NCBI RefSeq assembly: GCF_002844395.1
Contig: NZ_CP025197.1
Span: 1,364,001-1,428,000 of the forward strand
Source of the DNA: Acetivibrio saccincola
GTDB lineage: Bacteria; Bacillota; Clostridia; Acetivibrionales; Acetivibrionaceae
DNA: 64,000 nt
Reading direction: 5' to 3'
The notes under the pieces were generated by a model. That model saw only the letters and a program-made list of their open reading frames with translations. It searched no databases and was not told where the DNA came from. Numbering within the stretch: position 1 is the stretch's first letter; each line of letters starts with the position of its first letter. Below, in pieces: positions 17,562 to 26,684 of this stretch. A program made the position numbers and the translations under genes.

Positions 17562-19538
17562 TTGGTTTCAGATGAAGAAAGAACAGAACTAAAAGAAGCT
17601 TTTACCTTTAAAGCCGGCTATACTCAAAACACATGGGGGCATGATAAATATAAAAACTATATTTTATTGGCCAGTTATGGAAAACATAATGCCGATAATC
17701 CGCCCAGAGAGGTCTACCTTTCAAAGGATCATGGTGAAACGTGGGAGAAGATTTTTGACAAGCCAATTTCAAAGATGCTTGACCCTGGTTATTATCACAT
17801 ACATGATGTAGCATTTGATCCCTATTCAAACATGATTCTTATTTCTGTTGGAGACGGAGTAAACAGGCAGATTCATTATTCTTATGATTTTGGAAAGACG
17901 TGGCATGATGTGTTTGATGAAAGGGTTTATGACAAAGTAAACATGGCGCCGATACACCCTACATCCATTTTGCCCTTTCCGGACGGCATTGCTTTTGGAA
18001 GTGATGAATTGCCGGAAGGCATATCCTGGTGGAAAAGACCTGAAAACGTTGAAAAACCTGAAATCAGGTGGGAAGATATTGAGTATAAAATAACTTTTGG
18101 GAAGGCAAACGATAATTTGATTGGTACATATGCCACTAAAGGTGATACCCTTGAAGTAAACGGACAGGTTTTGGGGGTAATGCCCTTCCGCAACCATGAT
18201 ACCAAAACAGAAGGTCATACCAGATTGTTTGCCACAGGTGACGGCGGGCAAAGCTGGCATGAAATATTCAGGGAAGCTGAGTGGAGTCCGGATTATAAAG
18301 GTTTTTTCAATGCCTTTCTTCGTGAGGAAAACGGAAATGTTTATATTTATGCAGCATATTCAAAATTTGGGAATGTATATGCATGGAAGGCACAAATGCC
18401 GGATTTTTCTGAGAATAATAAATTAGAAACATATTCATTAATATATGATGAAAACGGAGCTGACTTAGGCAAGGCACCGGTAGACTTAAACTGTTATTTC
18501 AGCGGGGATGTTGCAGTGGTAAATAACAGCGGTTCCCTGAAAAAAAACGGACATGTTTTTTCCTGTTGGAATACAAAAGCAGACGGGAGCGGAAAGGATT
18601 ATAATGCATGGGATGCCATAACTGTAGAGGATCAGAACATTGTTTTATATGCTAAATGGGAAGCTGCACCCGGTGCGGATGTATTTATTGAAAGAGCTGA
18701 GTCTGAGGAAAGCCCGTATAAGGCATTGGCAGTTTATGAAGAGGGAATTGAATTTTATCCGTCAGATATCAGATTTTATGAAGGAATTAACAAAAGCTTA
18801 AATACGATACTGTCATGGGCAATGTCCAGCCATCAGAGAGGGAATTTTTCCACGGCAATGTCAAGTTATAACAGAGTGATTAACTGTAAATGGGCGGACA
18901 GCTTGCTGGCAGAAAGGGCAAAAGCTTTATTTGACTTAGCAAAGGAAAATAAATTAATTGATACGGCAGATTCTATTGCTGAACATGCAAAATCAGCGAA
19001 CAGTCCGTATAAGGCATTGAGTATATATGAAGAAGGTTTGTTAATATACCCGCAAAACTCCATATTAATAAACGGAGCAAATGAAAGTGCAAAAATCATT
19101 CTGTCATGGTGTGAGGGCAGCATAAAAAGAGGGGATATTTATTCTGCCAAATCAGGATATAGAAGAGTTGCAAACAGTAAATGGGTTGATGAAGACATAA
19201 AACTTAGGGCAATAACATTATTAAATTACACGGAAAATCCGAATAACGTTATTGAGCATGCAAAATCAGCGGACAGTCCGTATAAGGCATTGAGTATATA
19301 TGAAGAAGGGCTGTTGATTTACCCGCAAAACTCTAAATTAATAAACGGAGTAAATGAAAGTGCAAAAATCATTTTGGATTGGAGCAAAAAAAGCTACATG
19401 AGGGGCAGTTTCAGTTCTGCAATCCATGGTTACAATACTGTTTTAAAAAGCCGGTGGGCAGAAGAAGAACTGAAGCATGAGGCTGAAATTTTATTAAATT
19501 ATGCCAGGGAAGGGGTTTTATTTAACGGGGTGAATTAA
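17562..19538 (+). CDS. Beta-propeller / InlB-repeat / helical-repeat protein lacking a signal peptide
   Basis: A 658-residue protein of mosaic build. Residues about 20-290 hold BNR-like blades (YLSKDHGETWEKIF, HYSYDFGKTWHDVF, FATGDGGQSWHEIF), as in sialidase-like propellers. About 295-370 resembles an InlB/Flg_new beta-repeat ending in IVLYAKWE. About 375-650 contains three copies of an 85-residue helical repeat (SPYKALSIYEEGLLIYPQNS unit). Such modules are usually secreted, yet there is no signal peptide. The frame stays open for 15 codons upstream of TTG 17562 to a stop at 17515, so the true N terminus may have been lost. AAAGG at 17550 makes TTG 17562 usable. Function unknown. Confidence 0.7.
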   Translation: MVSDEERTELKEAFTFKAGYTQNTWGHDKYKNYILLASYGKHNADNPPREVYLSKDHGETWEKIFDKPISKMLDPGYYHIHDVAFDPYSNMILISVGDGVNRQIHYSYDFGKTWHDVFDERVYDKVNMAPIHPTSILPFPDGIAFGSDELPEGISWWKRPENVEKPEIRWEDIEYKITFGKANDNLIGTYATKGDTLEVNGQVLGVMPFRNHDTKTEGHTRLFATGDGGQSWHEIFREAEWSPDYKGFFNAFLREENGNVYIYAAYSKFGNVYAWKAQMPDFSENNKLETYSLIYDENGADLGKAPVDLNCYFSGDVAVVNNSGSLKKNGHVFSCWNTKADGSGKDYNAWDAITVEDQNIVLYAKWEAAPGADVFIERAESEESPYKALAVYEEGIEFYPSDIRFYEGINKSLNTILSWAMSSHQRGNFSTAMSSYNRVINCKWADSLLAERAKALFDLAKENKLIDTADSIAEHAKSANSPYKALSIYEEGLLIYPQNSILINGANESAKIILSWCEGSIKRGDIYSAKSGYRRVANSKWVDEDIKLRAITLLNYTENPNNVIEHAKSADSPYKALSIYEEGLLIYPQNSKLINGVNESAKIILDWSKKSYMRGSFSSAIHGYNTVLKSRWAEEELKHEAEILLNYAREGVLFNGVN

Positions 19539-19685
19539 AAAAAACCTCAGTAACACTTGCAGGTGTTTCCGAAAAGTACTTTTATACAGCCTTCTTTTTT
19601 GTATTCGGTGTTGTTTTTGATATAATATGTTTTATGAGATTAGTAAAAAAATATAGATATAGTTTTAAGGAGGAAATGTATTTTA

Positions 19686-20789
19686 ATGAAAAAAATTATG
19701 GTAGTCTTTGGAACAAGGCCGGAAGCTATTAAAATGTGTCCCCTTGTAAAAGAATTAAAATCCAGAGATGAGCTGGAAACTGTTGTTTGTGTAACGGGTC
19801 AGCACAGGGAAATGCTGGATCAAGTGCTTGAGGCTTTTGATGTGGTACCGGATTATGATTTATCCATAATGAAAGAAAAACAGACGTTATTTGACGTTGC
19901 TGTAAATATTTTAGAAAGGATGAAGGCTGTTTTAGAAGAGGTCAGGCCGGATGTTGTATTGGTGCATGGCGATACATCAACAACTTTTGTAACTGCATTG
20001 GCGTGTTTTTATCTGCAGATACAGGTAGGGCATGTTGAAGCGGGACTCAGGACATATAATATTTACTCACCGTATCCTGAGGAATTCAACCGCCAGGCTG
20101 TCGGCATTATATCCAATTATAATTTTGCCCCCACGGAAGTTTCAAAAAACAACCTTATAAAAGAAGGAAAGAATCCAGAAACTATTTTTGTTACAGGAAA
20201 CACAGCTATAGATGCACTTAAAACCACCGTAAGGAAAGAATACACCCATGAACATTTAGAATGGGCATCTGACAGCAGGCTTATTATGATAACGGCTCAC
20301 AGAAGAGAGAATCTTGGAGAGCCGATGAGAAATATGTTCAGGGCAATTAAGAGAATCATTGATGAAAAGCCCGACATTAAAGCCATTTATCCAATTCATA
20401 TGAACCCTTTGGTGAGGGAAGCAGCCGGTGAGATATTTGGAAATACAGACAGAATAAGAATTATAGAACCTTTGGATGTTTTAGATTTTCACAATTTCCT
20501 TGCAAGGTCATATTTAATTTTAACAGACAGCGGGGGAATACAAGAGGAAGCTCCAAGCCTTGGCAAGCCTGTTCTGGTAATGAGGGATACCACAGAACGG
20601 CCTGAAGGAATTGCGGCAGGAACTTTAAAACTTGTAGGAACTGATGAAGAAGTTATATATAATACCTTTAAACTGCTTCTTGAGGATAAAGAGGAATATG
20701 AAAAAATGAGCAAGGCAAGCAATCCATATGGTGATGGATTTGCAAGCAGGAGGATTGCTGATATATTGTGCGGTTGCTATAAAGAATAA
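19686..20789 (+). CDS. wecB: UDP-N-acetylglucosamine 2-epimerase (non-hydrolysing)
   Basis: A 367-residue enzyme, full family length, interconverting UDP-GlcNAc and UDP-ManNAc. Diagnostic segments: VFGTRPEAIKMCPLV, VTGQHREMLDQVL, VHGDTSTTF, VEAGLRTYN, ITAHRRENLG and LTDSGGIQEEAPSLGKPVLVMR. Start ATG 19686, with AAGGAGG at 19668-19674. TATAAT at 19621-19626 with a weak -35 suggests its own promoter. UDP-ManNAc is used for capsule or wall-polymer linkage units. Confidence 0.95.
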   Translation: MKKIMVVFGTRPEAIKMCPLVKELKSRDELETVVCVTGQHREMLDQVLEAFDVVPDYDLSIMKEKQTLFDVAVNILERMKAVLEEVRPDVVLVHGDTSTTFVTALACFYLQIQVGHVEAGLRTYNIYSPYPEEFNRQAVGIISNYNFAPTEVSKNNLIKEGKNPETIFVTGNTAIDALKTTVRKEYTHEHLEWASDSRLIMITAHRRENLGEPMRNMFRAIKRIIDEKPDIKAIYPIHMNPLVREAAGEIFGNTDRIRIIEPLDVLDFHNFLARSYLILTDSGGIQEEAPSLGKPVLVMRDTTERPEGIAAGTLKLVGTDEEVIYNTFKLLLEDKEEYEKMSKASNPYGDGFASRRIADILCGCYKE

Positions 20790-20803
20790 GGTTTATTTGT
20801 AAA

Positions 20804-20856
20804 AAGAGCGATGTACAGTCAGCAGGATACAGCCGGGTGTGTATCGCTTTTTTTGT
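20804..20856 (+). terminator. Terminator after wecB
   Basis: Arms around agcgatgtaca and tgtgtatcgct, with G-U pairs, followed by seven Ts. Confidence 0.65.
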
Positions 20857-20920
20857 GCAGCGATATTTATTCACCCTAATAAAACTTTTCTCATATATAT
20901 GCTATATGGGAAGGGGTGAC

Positions 20921-21907
20921 ATGATGAATATATTGGTTACCGGCGGAGCGGGTATAGGGTCTCATTTATGTAAAGAACTTCTTAAAAGAAAATGCAATGT
21001 AGTTGTAGTTGATAATTTTGATAATTTGTACAGTCCCAAAATAAAAGAAAATAATATTATTGATATAAAGAATTTTATGTATTGTAAAAATATTATACAG
21101 GACGCGTTTAAGGTTATTAAATGTGATATAAGAGATATTTTTAAAATAAATCAGATATTTAGTGAAGAAAAAACAGACATTGTCGTTCATTTAGCCGCCA
21201 TGGCAGGGGTGCGGCCGTCTATAACCGATCCTTTGACTTATACGGATGTAAATGTTAAAGGAACGGTAAATCTTTTAGAAATGTGCAAAAAATATAAAGT
21301 GAATAAATTTGTGTTTGCATCTTCCTCTTCAGTTTACGGAAACAATGATAAAGTTCCTTTTTCAGAAGAAGACAGCGCCGGCTGTCCAATTTCTCCTTAT
21401 GCAGCTTCTAAAAGAGCAGGGGAGCTTTTTTGTTATACTTATCACCAATTATTTAATATTGATGTGGCAGCGTTAAGATTTTTTACCGTGTACGGGCCGG
21501 GACAAAGGCCTGATCTTGCTATACATAAGTTTACAAAACTAATATTTGACGGTGAGGAAATTCCTTTCTATGGAGACGGATTGTCCGAGAGGGATTATAC
21601 ATATATTGATGATATTATAGACGGAATTATAAGAACCATTGAGTGGATTAATAAAGAAAATGGCAGGTTTGAAATTTTTAATCTTGGAAAATCCCATACA
21701 GTTAGTTTAAAAACAATGGTTGAGCTGCTTGAGAGGTCAATCGGCAAAAAGGCAGTAATTAAAAAACTGCCTGCGCAGTCAGGGGATGTTAAAAGAACCT
21801 GTGCAGACATAAAAAAAGCAAGGGAAATTCTTGGCTACAACCCTTCCACAGACATTGAGACAGGAATTAACAGATTCATTGAGTGGTACATAAAAATTTG
21901 TTTGTGA
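20921..21907 (+). CDS. UDP-glucuronate/UDP-galactose 4-epimerase family protein with altered Rossmann motif
   Basis: A 328-residue short-chain epimerase close to the UDP-glucuronate 4-epimerase group: VHLAAMAGVRPSITDP, ASSSSVYG, SPYAASKRAGE (catalytic Tyr and Lys) and RFFTVYGPGQRPD are present. The N-terminal nucleotide-binding loop reads VTGGAGIGSHLC, whereas the family has GGAGFIGSH: one residue of the GxxGxxG loop is missing. Start ATG 20921 or 20924, behind GGAAGGGG. It is followed 10 bases later by UDP-glucose dehydrogenase, so a UDP-GlcA to UDP-GalA route is likely. Confidence 0.88.
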   Translation: MMNILVTGGAGIGSHLCKELLKRKCNVVVVDNFDNLYSPKIKENNIIDIKNFMYCKNIIQDAFKVIKCDIRDIFKINQIFSEEKTDIVVHLAAMAGVRPSITDPLTYTDVNVKGTVNLLEMCKKYKVNKFVFASSSSVYGNNDKVPFSEEDSAGCPISPYAASKRAGELFCYTYHQLFNIDVAALRFFTVYGPGQRPDLAIHKFTKLIFDGEEIPFYGDGLSERDYTYIDDIIDGIIRTIEWINKENGRFEIFNLGKSHTVSLKTMVELLERSIGKKAVIKKLPAQSGDVKRTCADIKKAREILGYNPSTDIETGINRFIEWYIKICL

Positions 21908-21917
21908 GGGTTGAAAC

Positions 21918-23240
21918 ATGTATAAGATAGCCGTTGTGGGAACCGGATATGTGGGACTTGTAACAGGAGCCGGTCTTTCAGATTTTGGAATGAATGTTAT
22001 ATGTGTGGATAATGATTATAAAAAAATTGAAGATCTTAAAAACGGGATTATTCCAATTTTTGAGCCGGGACTTTCTCCTATAGTTGAAAGAAATACTTAT
22101 TATAAAAGGCTTACCTTTACAACAGATATTAAAAGGGCAGTGGAAGAATGCCGGGTTATTTTTATAGCAGTAGGTACACCTCCACAGGATGACGGCAGTG
22201 CAGATTTAAAATATGTGGAGCAGGTTGCAAAGGACATTGGAAAAAATATGAATGAATACAAGGTGATTGTAAATAAAAGTACAGTACCTGTCGGAACGGC
22301 TAAAAAGGTGAGGGAACTTATTGAGGAAAAGCTAAAGCAAAGGGGCGTTAATTTCCCGGTTGACGTGGTTTCAAATCCTGAGTTTTTGAGAGAGGGTACC
22401 GCCGTACATGACTTTTGCCGCCCTGACAGGGTGGTTATTGGTTCAGACTCACAAAAGGCTGTGGAAATTATGAAACAGGTATATAACGTACTGTATCAAA
22501 ATGACATTCCTTTTATGCTGACTAATAATGAAACTGCAGAAATGATAAAATATGCTTCCAACGCTTTTTTGGCAATGAAGATAACTTATATAAATGAAAT
22601 AGCAAATCTTTGCGAGAAGTTAGGGGCAAATGTACAGGATGTGGCAGAAGGAATGGGGAAAGACAGAAGGATTAGTCCTGAGTTTTTAAAGCCGGGTCCG
22701 GGTTATGGAGGCAGTTGTTTTCCAAAGGATACTATAGCTCTTGTCAATATGGGTAAACAATATGGTTTTCCGGTAACATTAATTGAACAGACTGTCAGGG
22801 CAAATGAAAATCAAAAAAAGCTTATGGCACAAAAGATAGAAAAGGTTATGGGGGATTTGGAGGGGAAAGAGATGGCAATACTGGGGCTTGCCTTTAAGCC
22901 AAATACAAATGATATGAGGGAGGCACCGTCAATTACAATATTAAAATATATTATTAAAAAAGGTGCAAGGGTTAAGGCTTATGACCCCGCCTCAATGGAG
23001 GAAGCCAAGTGGAGGCTTTCAGATATTAATGATAAAATAAAATATTGTAAAGATGAATATGAGGCTATAGATAAAAGTGACGGAGTGGTTATCTTAACTG
23101 AATGGGACCGGTTTAAACGTCTTGATATTAAAAAGGTTAAAGAATTACTAAAAGAGCCGTACTTTTTTGATTTTAGGAATATATATGAAAGATCCGCTAT
23201 GGAGAGTTATGGATTTAAGTATAGCGGGGTGGGACAATGA
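21918..23240 (+). CDS. ugd: UDP-glucose 6-dehydrogenase
   Basis: A 440-residue UDP-glucose/GDP-mannose dehydrogenase. N-terminal NAD-binding motif VVGTGYVGLVTGAGL, GTPPQDDGSADL, NKSTVPVGTA, and the catalytic cysteine in GYGGSCFPKDT (about 264). It oxidises UDP-glucose to UDP-glucuronate in the cytosol. Translationally close to the epimerase upstream, forming a two-gene uronic-acid unit for the polysaccharide. Confidence 0.95.
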   Translation: MYKIAVVGTGYVGLVTGAGLSDFGMNVICVDNDYKKIEDLKNGIIPIFEPGLSPIVERNTYYKRLTFTTDIKRAVEECRVIFIAVGTPPQDDGSADLKYVEQVAKDIGKNMNEYKVIVNKSTVPVGTAKKVRELIEEKLKQRGVNFPVDVVSNPEFLREGTAVHDFCRPDRVVIGSDSQKAVEIMKQVYNVLYQNDIPFMLTNNETAEMIKYASNAFLAMKITYINEIANLCEKLGANVQDVAEGMGKDRRISPEFLKPGPGYGGSCFPKDTIALVNMGKQYGFPVTLIEQTVRANENQKKLMAQKIEKVMGDLEGKEMAILGLAFKPNTNDMREAPSITILKYIIKKGARVKAYDPASMEEAKWRLSDINDKIKYCKDEYEAIDKSDGVVILTEWDRFKRLDIKKVKELLKEPYFFDFRNIYERSAMESYGFKYSGVGQ

Positions 23241-23285
23241 TTCAGATATATAATTATACAAATTATGTCAAGCGGCAACGTGGTT

Positions 23286-23314
23286 TTGACAAGTATGCAT
23301 TAATGTGGATAACT
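23286..23314 (+). promoter_or_regulatory. Promoter-like sequence before the frameshifted small gene
   Basis: TTGACA at 23286-23291, 17-base spacer, ATAACT at 23309-23314. Confidence 0.45.
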
Positions 23315-23380
23315 TTTTAAAAATTATGTAGAAATTTGTATTATTTTATGATAGACTATAGGGGAGGAGGAATTATATTT

Positions 23381-23739
23381 ATGTGTGATGTATATGAGCA
23401 GTTTTTTAAAGTTCAAAAAAAAATATTGACTTTATAGAAAAAACTGATTTTACAGATCCAGAAGATATTACAAAAACAATAAAATATTTTAAATGGCTTG
23501 AAAAAAAGAATGATTTAATTCAAAATGAGAATGATATAATAGTTCCTCAAACATTTTTACCGAATACAATTACTGATTATCAGTACCAAACACTAATACC
23601 AAGTAGACAAGCATATGTAAATAAATTTTATCAAAAATTGAATTCTGAAGATTCTGTTTTTACAATTAATAATACACTTACTATAAATACGGTTTTAAAT
23701 CAAATTAGTAATGCAATTAATATTGCAGGAGTGAGATAA
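23381..23739 (+). pseudogene. Small gene of unknown function, frameshifted at an A9 run
   Basis: Behind a strong ribosome-binding site (GGAGGAGG at 23363-23370) ATG 23381 opens a frame that reads 18 codons (MCDVYEQFFKVQKK then ILTL) and stops at TAG. A shift of -1 in the run of nine As (23415-23423) joins it to an open frame running to TAA 23737-23739, giving about 119 residues in all (KKNIDFIEKTDFTDPEDITK onward). The second part has the composition of a real soluble protein. I recognise no family. It may be a pseudogene, a slippage-expressed gene, or a sequencing error in the homopolymer. Confidence 0.55.
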
Positions 23740-23769
23740 AAGTAAGATAAATAAACTTTTAAATTTTTA

Positions 23770-23798
23770 TTGCAAAAGAGAACAAAATATGTTATTAT
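23770..23798 (+). promoter_or_regulatory. Promoter-like sequence of structured element A
   Basis: TTGCAA at 23770-23775, 17-base spacer, TATTAT at 23793-23798, about 32 bases before the first hairpin of element A. Confidence 0.5.
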
Positions 23799-23825
23799 AT
23801 TATTAGCATAAATAAATGATTATTT

Positions 23826-23888
23826 TGAAAGGGTCTATGACTCGTATTTTTTTTTGAAAGTGAGCTACCAGTAATGGTAGCTTTCGTC
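23826..23888 (+). ncRNA. Candidate small structured RNA, element A
   Basis: Two hairpins: P1 GGGTC-tat-GACTC (23831-23843) and P2 GAGCTACCA-gtaa-TGGTAGCTT (23862-23883). The P2 block with flanks (tttgaaagtgagctacca onward) recurs almost exactly in element B 153 bases downstream. No reading frame and no T-run terminator. Its identity is unknown; it is not a CRISPR repeat, tRNA or a riboswitch that I know. Confidence 0.5.
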
Positions 23889-23943
23889 GTTAATTCAATT
23901 AAATTTATCTCTAAAGTTTTCATATATAAGTATTAAATTTTAG

Positions 23944-23949
23944 TATAAT
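23944..23949 (+). promoter_or_regulatory. -10-like TATAAT before structured element B
   Basis: TATAAT 34 bases before P1 of element B; the -35 region is weak. The spacing matches that in element A. Confidence 0.4.
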
Positions 23950-23978
23950 ATAATTGTAGGACACTAAACTGATTTTGA

Positions 23979-24046
23979 TGATAGGGTTCTTTTGAACTCG
24001 CAAGTTTATTTGAAAGTGAGCTACCAGTAATGGTAGCTCTCGTAAG
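23979..24046 (+). ncRNA. Candidate small structured RNA, element B
   Basis: Second copy: P1 GGGTTC-tttt-GAACTC (23984-23999) and P2 GAGCTACCA-gtaa-TGGTAGCTC (24018-24039). Compared with element A, P1 gains one base pair on both sides (T and A) and the closing pair of P2 changes from G-U to G-C, so pairing is kept while sequence changes. The linker between P1 and P2 is not conserved. Confidence 0.5.
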
Positions 24047-24285
24047 TAATCTTGATATCTACAATAAAGAAAAGAATCATATTCAAAATTTTTAGATAAT
24101 ACAGTACAAGCTTATGCTGAGCCTGATAAGTTAATTAATAATTTAATAACAATTCTTTTTTCATAAAATACACTGTCATGTTTTATTAATTTGAGAAAAA
24201 AAGGTAAGTTTCCAAAAGCAAAAAAAGTAGTATAATGTAGTGTATAAACAGAAGATACTTTTAGACTGGATTGGTGTGAGGAAAT
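24047..24285. other. Intergenic region before the PAP2 gene
   Basis: About 240 bases. A 33-codon frame without a start (ending in NNLITILFS at 24165) looks like a gene remnant. TTTCCA, 16 bases and TATAAT (ending near 24237) may be the promoter of the PAP2 gene. Confidence 0.4.
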
Positions 24286-24780
24286 ATGATGTTTATAGAC
24301 AAAAAAATAATTTTAATGCTGCACAAATTTGTATCAAAAAAAAAGAGGCTTAAAAAAGCCTTGGACCTTATAAATTTAGTTTCTGTAATTATTTTTATTA
24401 CTTTATACTCATTATGTGCTTTAATGCTGCTGATTTCTTTGGACCGGCGCTTGATAAAATTTCTTTTAATACCCGCACTGGTACTTTTGGTTGTAACTAT
24501 ACTAAGAAAAGCAATAAACAGAAAAAGGCCTTTTGAGGCACTTGAAATTGAGCCGGCAATGGAACATGATGCAGGATGTTCCTTTCCCAGCAGACATGCT
24601 TCATCAGCTATGATTATTGCTCTTTCTGTATATTGGAATAATCCAATAGCAGGAGGCGTATTGATTTTTTTTGCTTTGCTTACCGCCGTTACCAGGGTGT
24701 TAGCAGGGGTACACTACCCAATTGATGTTTTAGCAGGCATTATTATTTCTATTTTGTTTTCAATATTATTTTATATATAA
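24286..24780 (+). CDS. PAP2-family membrane phosphatase
   Basis: A 164-residue integral membrane protein with about five hydrophobic segments. The three PAP2 signature motifs are present: KAINRKRP, PSRHA and RVLAGVHYPIDVLAG (catalytic His in each of the last two). Likely substrate is undecaprenyl pyrophosphate or phosphatidate, at the outer face of the membrane. TGAGGA at 24277-24282 is better spaced for the second Met (24289). Single gene. Confidence 0.9.
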   Translation: MMFIDKKIILMLHKFVSKKKRLKKALDLINLVSVIIFITLYSLCALMLLISLDRRLIKFLLIPALVLLVVTILRKAINRKRPFEALEIEPAMEHDAGCSFPSRHASSAMIIALSVYWNNPIAGGVLIFFALLTAVTRVLAGVHYPIDVLAGIIISILFSILFYI

Positions 24781-24863
24781 GTGTTATATATAAATGCTAT
24801 ATAATGATATATAGTGTTATATATTATTTATAATTATCTTTTGTATAATTTTCCTGAAGGACT

Positions 24864-26684
24864 TTACATAAATTTTCCCGAAGCCTTTTTCATATCCAGC
24901 CCCAAAATGTTTAATTTTTCATTAATTTTGTTTTCTTCCACAGACCTTTTAATTTTTAATGTGGTGGTCTTTGCCAAGTCCTCATAAGTCATTATAAAAT
25001 GTCTTATTATTTTATACAGAGGTAGAGTCCGGTTTATCTCTCTGATAGCATTTTCAAACCCGGCAGAGAGTACCTCATCAGGCGGTAGTTCTCCTTTTTC
25101 CGCCAATATTGCTTCCTTATCTACAACAAGTTTTGCACATACCTGAATGTCCCCTCCGGGAGAAGGATGACCCCAGGCAAAGGAATCTTTTATACCGGGA
25201 ATTTCATTTAGAAGCACTTCGTATTCCTCCGGAAATGCCTTTTTGCCGTTTGCAAATACAATCATGGATTTAGCACGGCCCCGTATGCTTATATACCCGT
25301 CTCCATCAATAATCCCTAAATCACCGGTTCTAAGCCAGCCTTTCTCATCCAAAACTTTTTTGGTTTCACTTTCATCCTCGTAATATCCCATCATTACATT
25401 AGGACCTCTTATGATAATTTCACCTAAACCGTCTTCATCCGGCGAATCAATTGCCACTTCCACATCTGCCAAAGGAAAACCTATTGTTCCGAATTTATTA
25501 AAAAACTCATAATTTACAGATACAACAGGTGATGTTTCGGTAAGACCATATCCCTGAAGAAGGTTTAAGCCGATTTTGTCAAACCAGGCGATTACTTCTG
25601 AGTCTAAAGGTGCAGCACCGGAAACGGCAATTCTAAGGCGCGGCCCGAATTGTTTAAACAGGCTTTTAAACAGTTTCCTGCGTATATCAATTTTTAAAAG
25701 TCTTAATAGTTGGGATATTTTTATGAGGGTGTTAACCAATCCGGTTTTTCCTGATTTTTCTATTCCTTTGATTAGTTTTCTGTGCATGGCTTCAAAAATA
25801 GCCGGTACAGCTACTAAAATAGATGCCTCATATTCTATAAGATTTTGCGCTATATATTTAATACCCTCACAGTAAGCTATACATACACCCCTGTGTATCA
25901 TAAAAAGCAGTCCCACTGTGTTTTCAAATGTGTGATGCAGGGGAAGCAGTGAAAGGTGTACATCCCCGGGACCTACATAAATACAGGATGAAAGGCTGGT
26001 TACATTGCCTGCAATGTTGGAATGGGAAAGCATCACACCTTTTGATATATTTGTTGTACCTGAAGTAAAAAGGAGTACTGACATTTTGCCCTTGTCAATT
26101 TCTGCGTCTATAAAACTTCTGTCACCTTTATCAAGGAGTTTTTTACCCCTGTCAATTAAATCAGGCAAAGTTAAAAACTTATCATTTGGTTTGTCTATAT
26201 CGCCGTCAATGCATATATAGTATTTGATATTTTCATTTGTTTCAGATATTTCAGTCATAGTTTGGTGATAAGGTTTACTGTAAAATATGGCACTAACTTT
26301 TCCCCGTTCAATTAAATTGATTATTTCATTAGGAGGCAGATACTTATCCATGGGTACCGCCACACCTGTAGCATTGACAATGGAAAGGTAACATAATCCC
26401 CATTCGTACCTGTTCTCGCTTATTATTGCTATTTTTGAGTTTTTTAATCCCAGTGACAATAGAGAAGTGCCAAGATAGTCTATTTCCCTGTCAAATTCCA
26501 CATATGTTTTTCCAACTATATTGCCGTTCTTATCCTTGAACTTAAATCCTATGGAACCCCCGTAGTTTTTTACACTTTCTTTTACCAGTGTTTTAAGATT
26601 ATCTACAGGCTGAGGTTGGTAATATCCCAATCCTTTAACAATGCGCCTGTCATTTTCAAAGTAAATCTCTACACATTTACTCAT
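24864..26684 (-). CDS. Long-chain acyl-CoA synthetase / AMP-forming ligase
   Basis: A 606-residue ANL-superfamily ligase that activates a carboxylic acid with ATP to acyl-AMP and then to the CoA thioester. Motifs: LLFTSGTTNISKGVMLSH (phosphate-binding), the aromatic-rich LQGYGLTETSPVVSV, and GWLRTGDLGIIDGDGYISIRGR (hinge). Length and motif spacing fit the FadD/long-chain group. RBS AGGGAGA lies upstream of ATG 26684 on the minus strand. Monocistronic, facing the PAP2 gene. Confidence 0.9.
   Translation of the reverse strand: MSKCVEIYFENDRRIVKGLGYYQPQPVDNLKTLVKESVKNYGGSIGFKFKDKNGNIVGKTYVEFDREIDYLGTSLLSLGLKNSKIAIISENRYEWGLCYLSIVNATGVAVPMDKYLPPNEIINLIERGKVSAIFYSKPYHQTMTEISETNENIKYYICIDGDIDKPNDKFLTLPDLIDRGKKLLDKGDRSFIDAEIDKGKMSVLLFTSGTTNISKGVMLSHSNIAGNVTSLSSCIYVGPGDVHLSLLPLHHTFENTVGLLFMIHRGVCIAYCEGIKYIAQNLIEYEASILVAVPAIFEAMHRKLIKGIEKSGKTGLVNTLIKISQLLRLLKIDIRRKLFKSLFKQFGPRLRIAVSGAAPLDSEVIAWFDKIGLNLLQGYGLTETSPVVSVNYEFFNKFGTIGFPLADVEVAIDSPDEDGLGEIIIRGPNVMMGYYEDESETKKVLDEKGWLRTGDLGIIDGDGYISIRGRAKSMIVFANGKKAFPEEYEVLLNEIPGIKDSFAWGHPSPGGDIQVCAKLVVDKEAILAEKGELPPDEVLSAGFENAIREINRTLPLYKIIRHFIMTYEDLAKTTTLKIKRSVEENKINEKLNILGLDMKKASGKFM

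Noticed and set aside
23826-24046. CRISPR array
   Set aside because: Only two repeat units, spaced 153 bases apart, each with extra conserved hairpin and promoter-like box; no cas genes.
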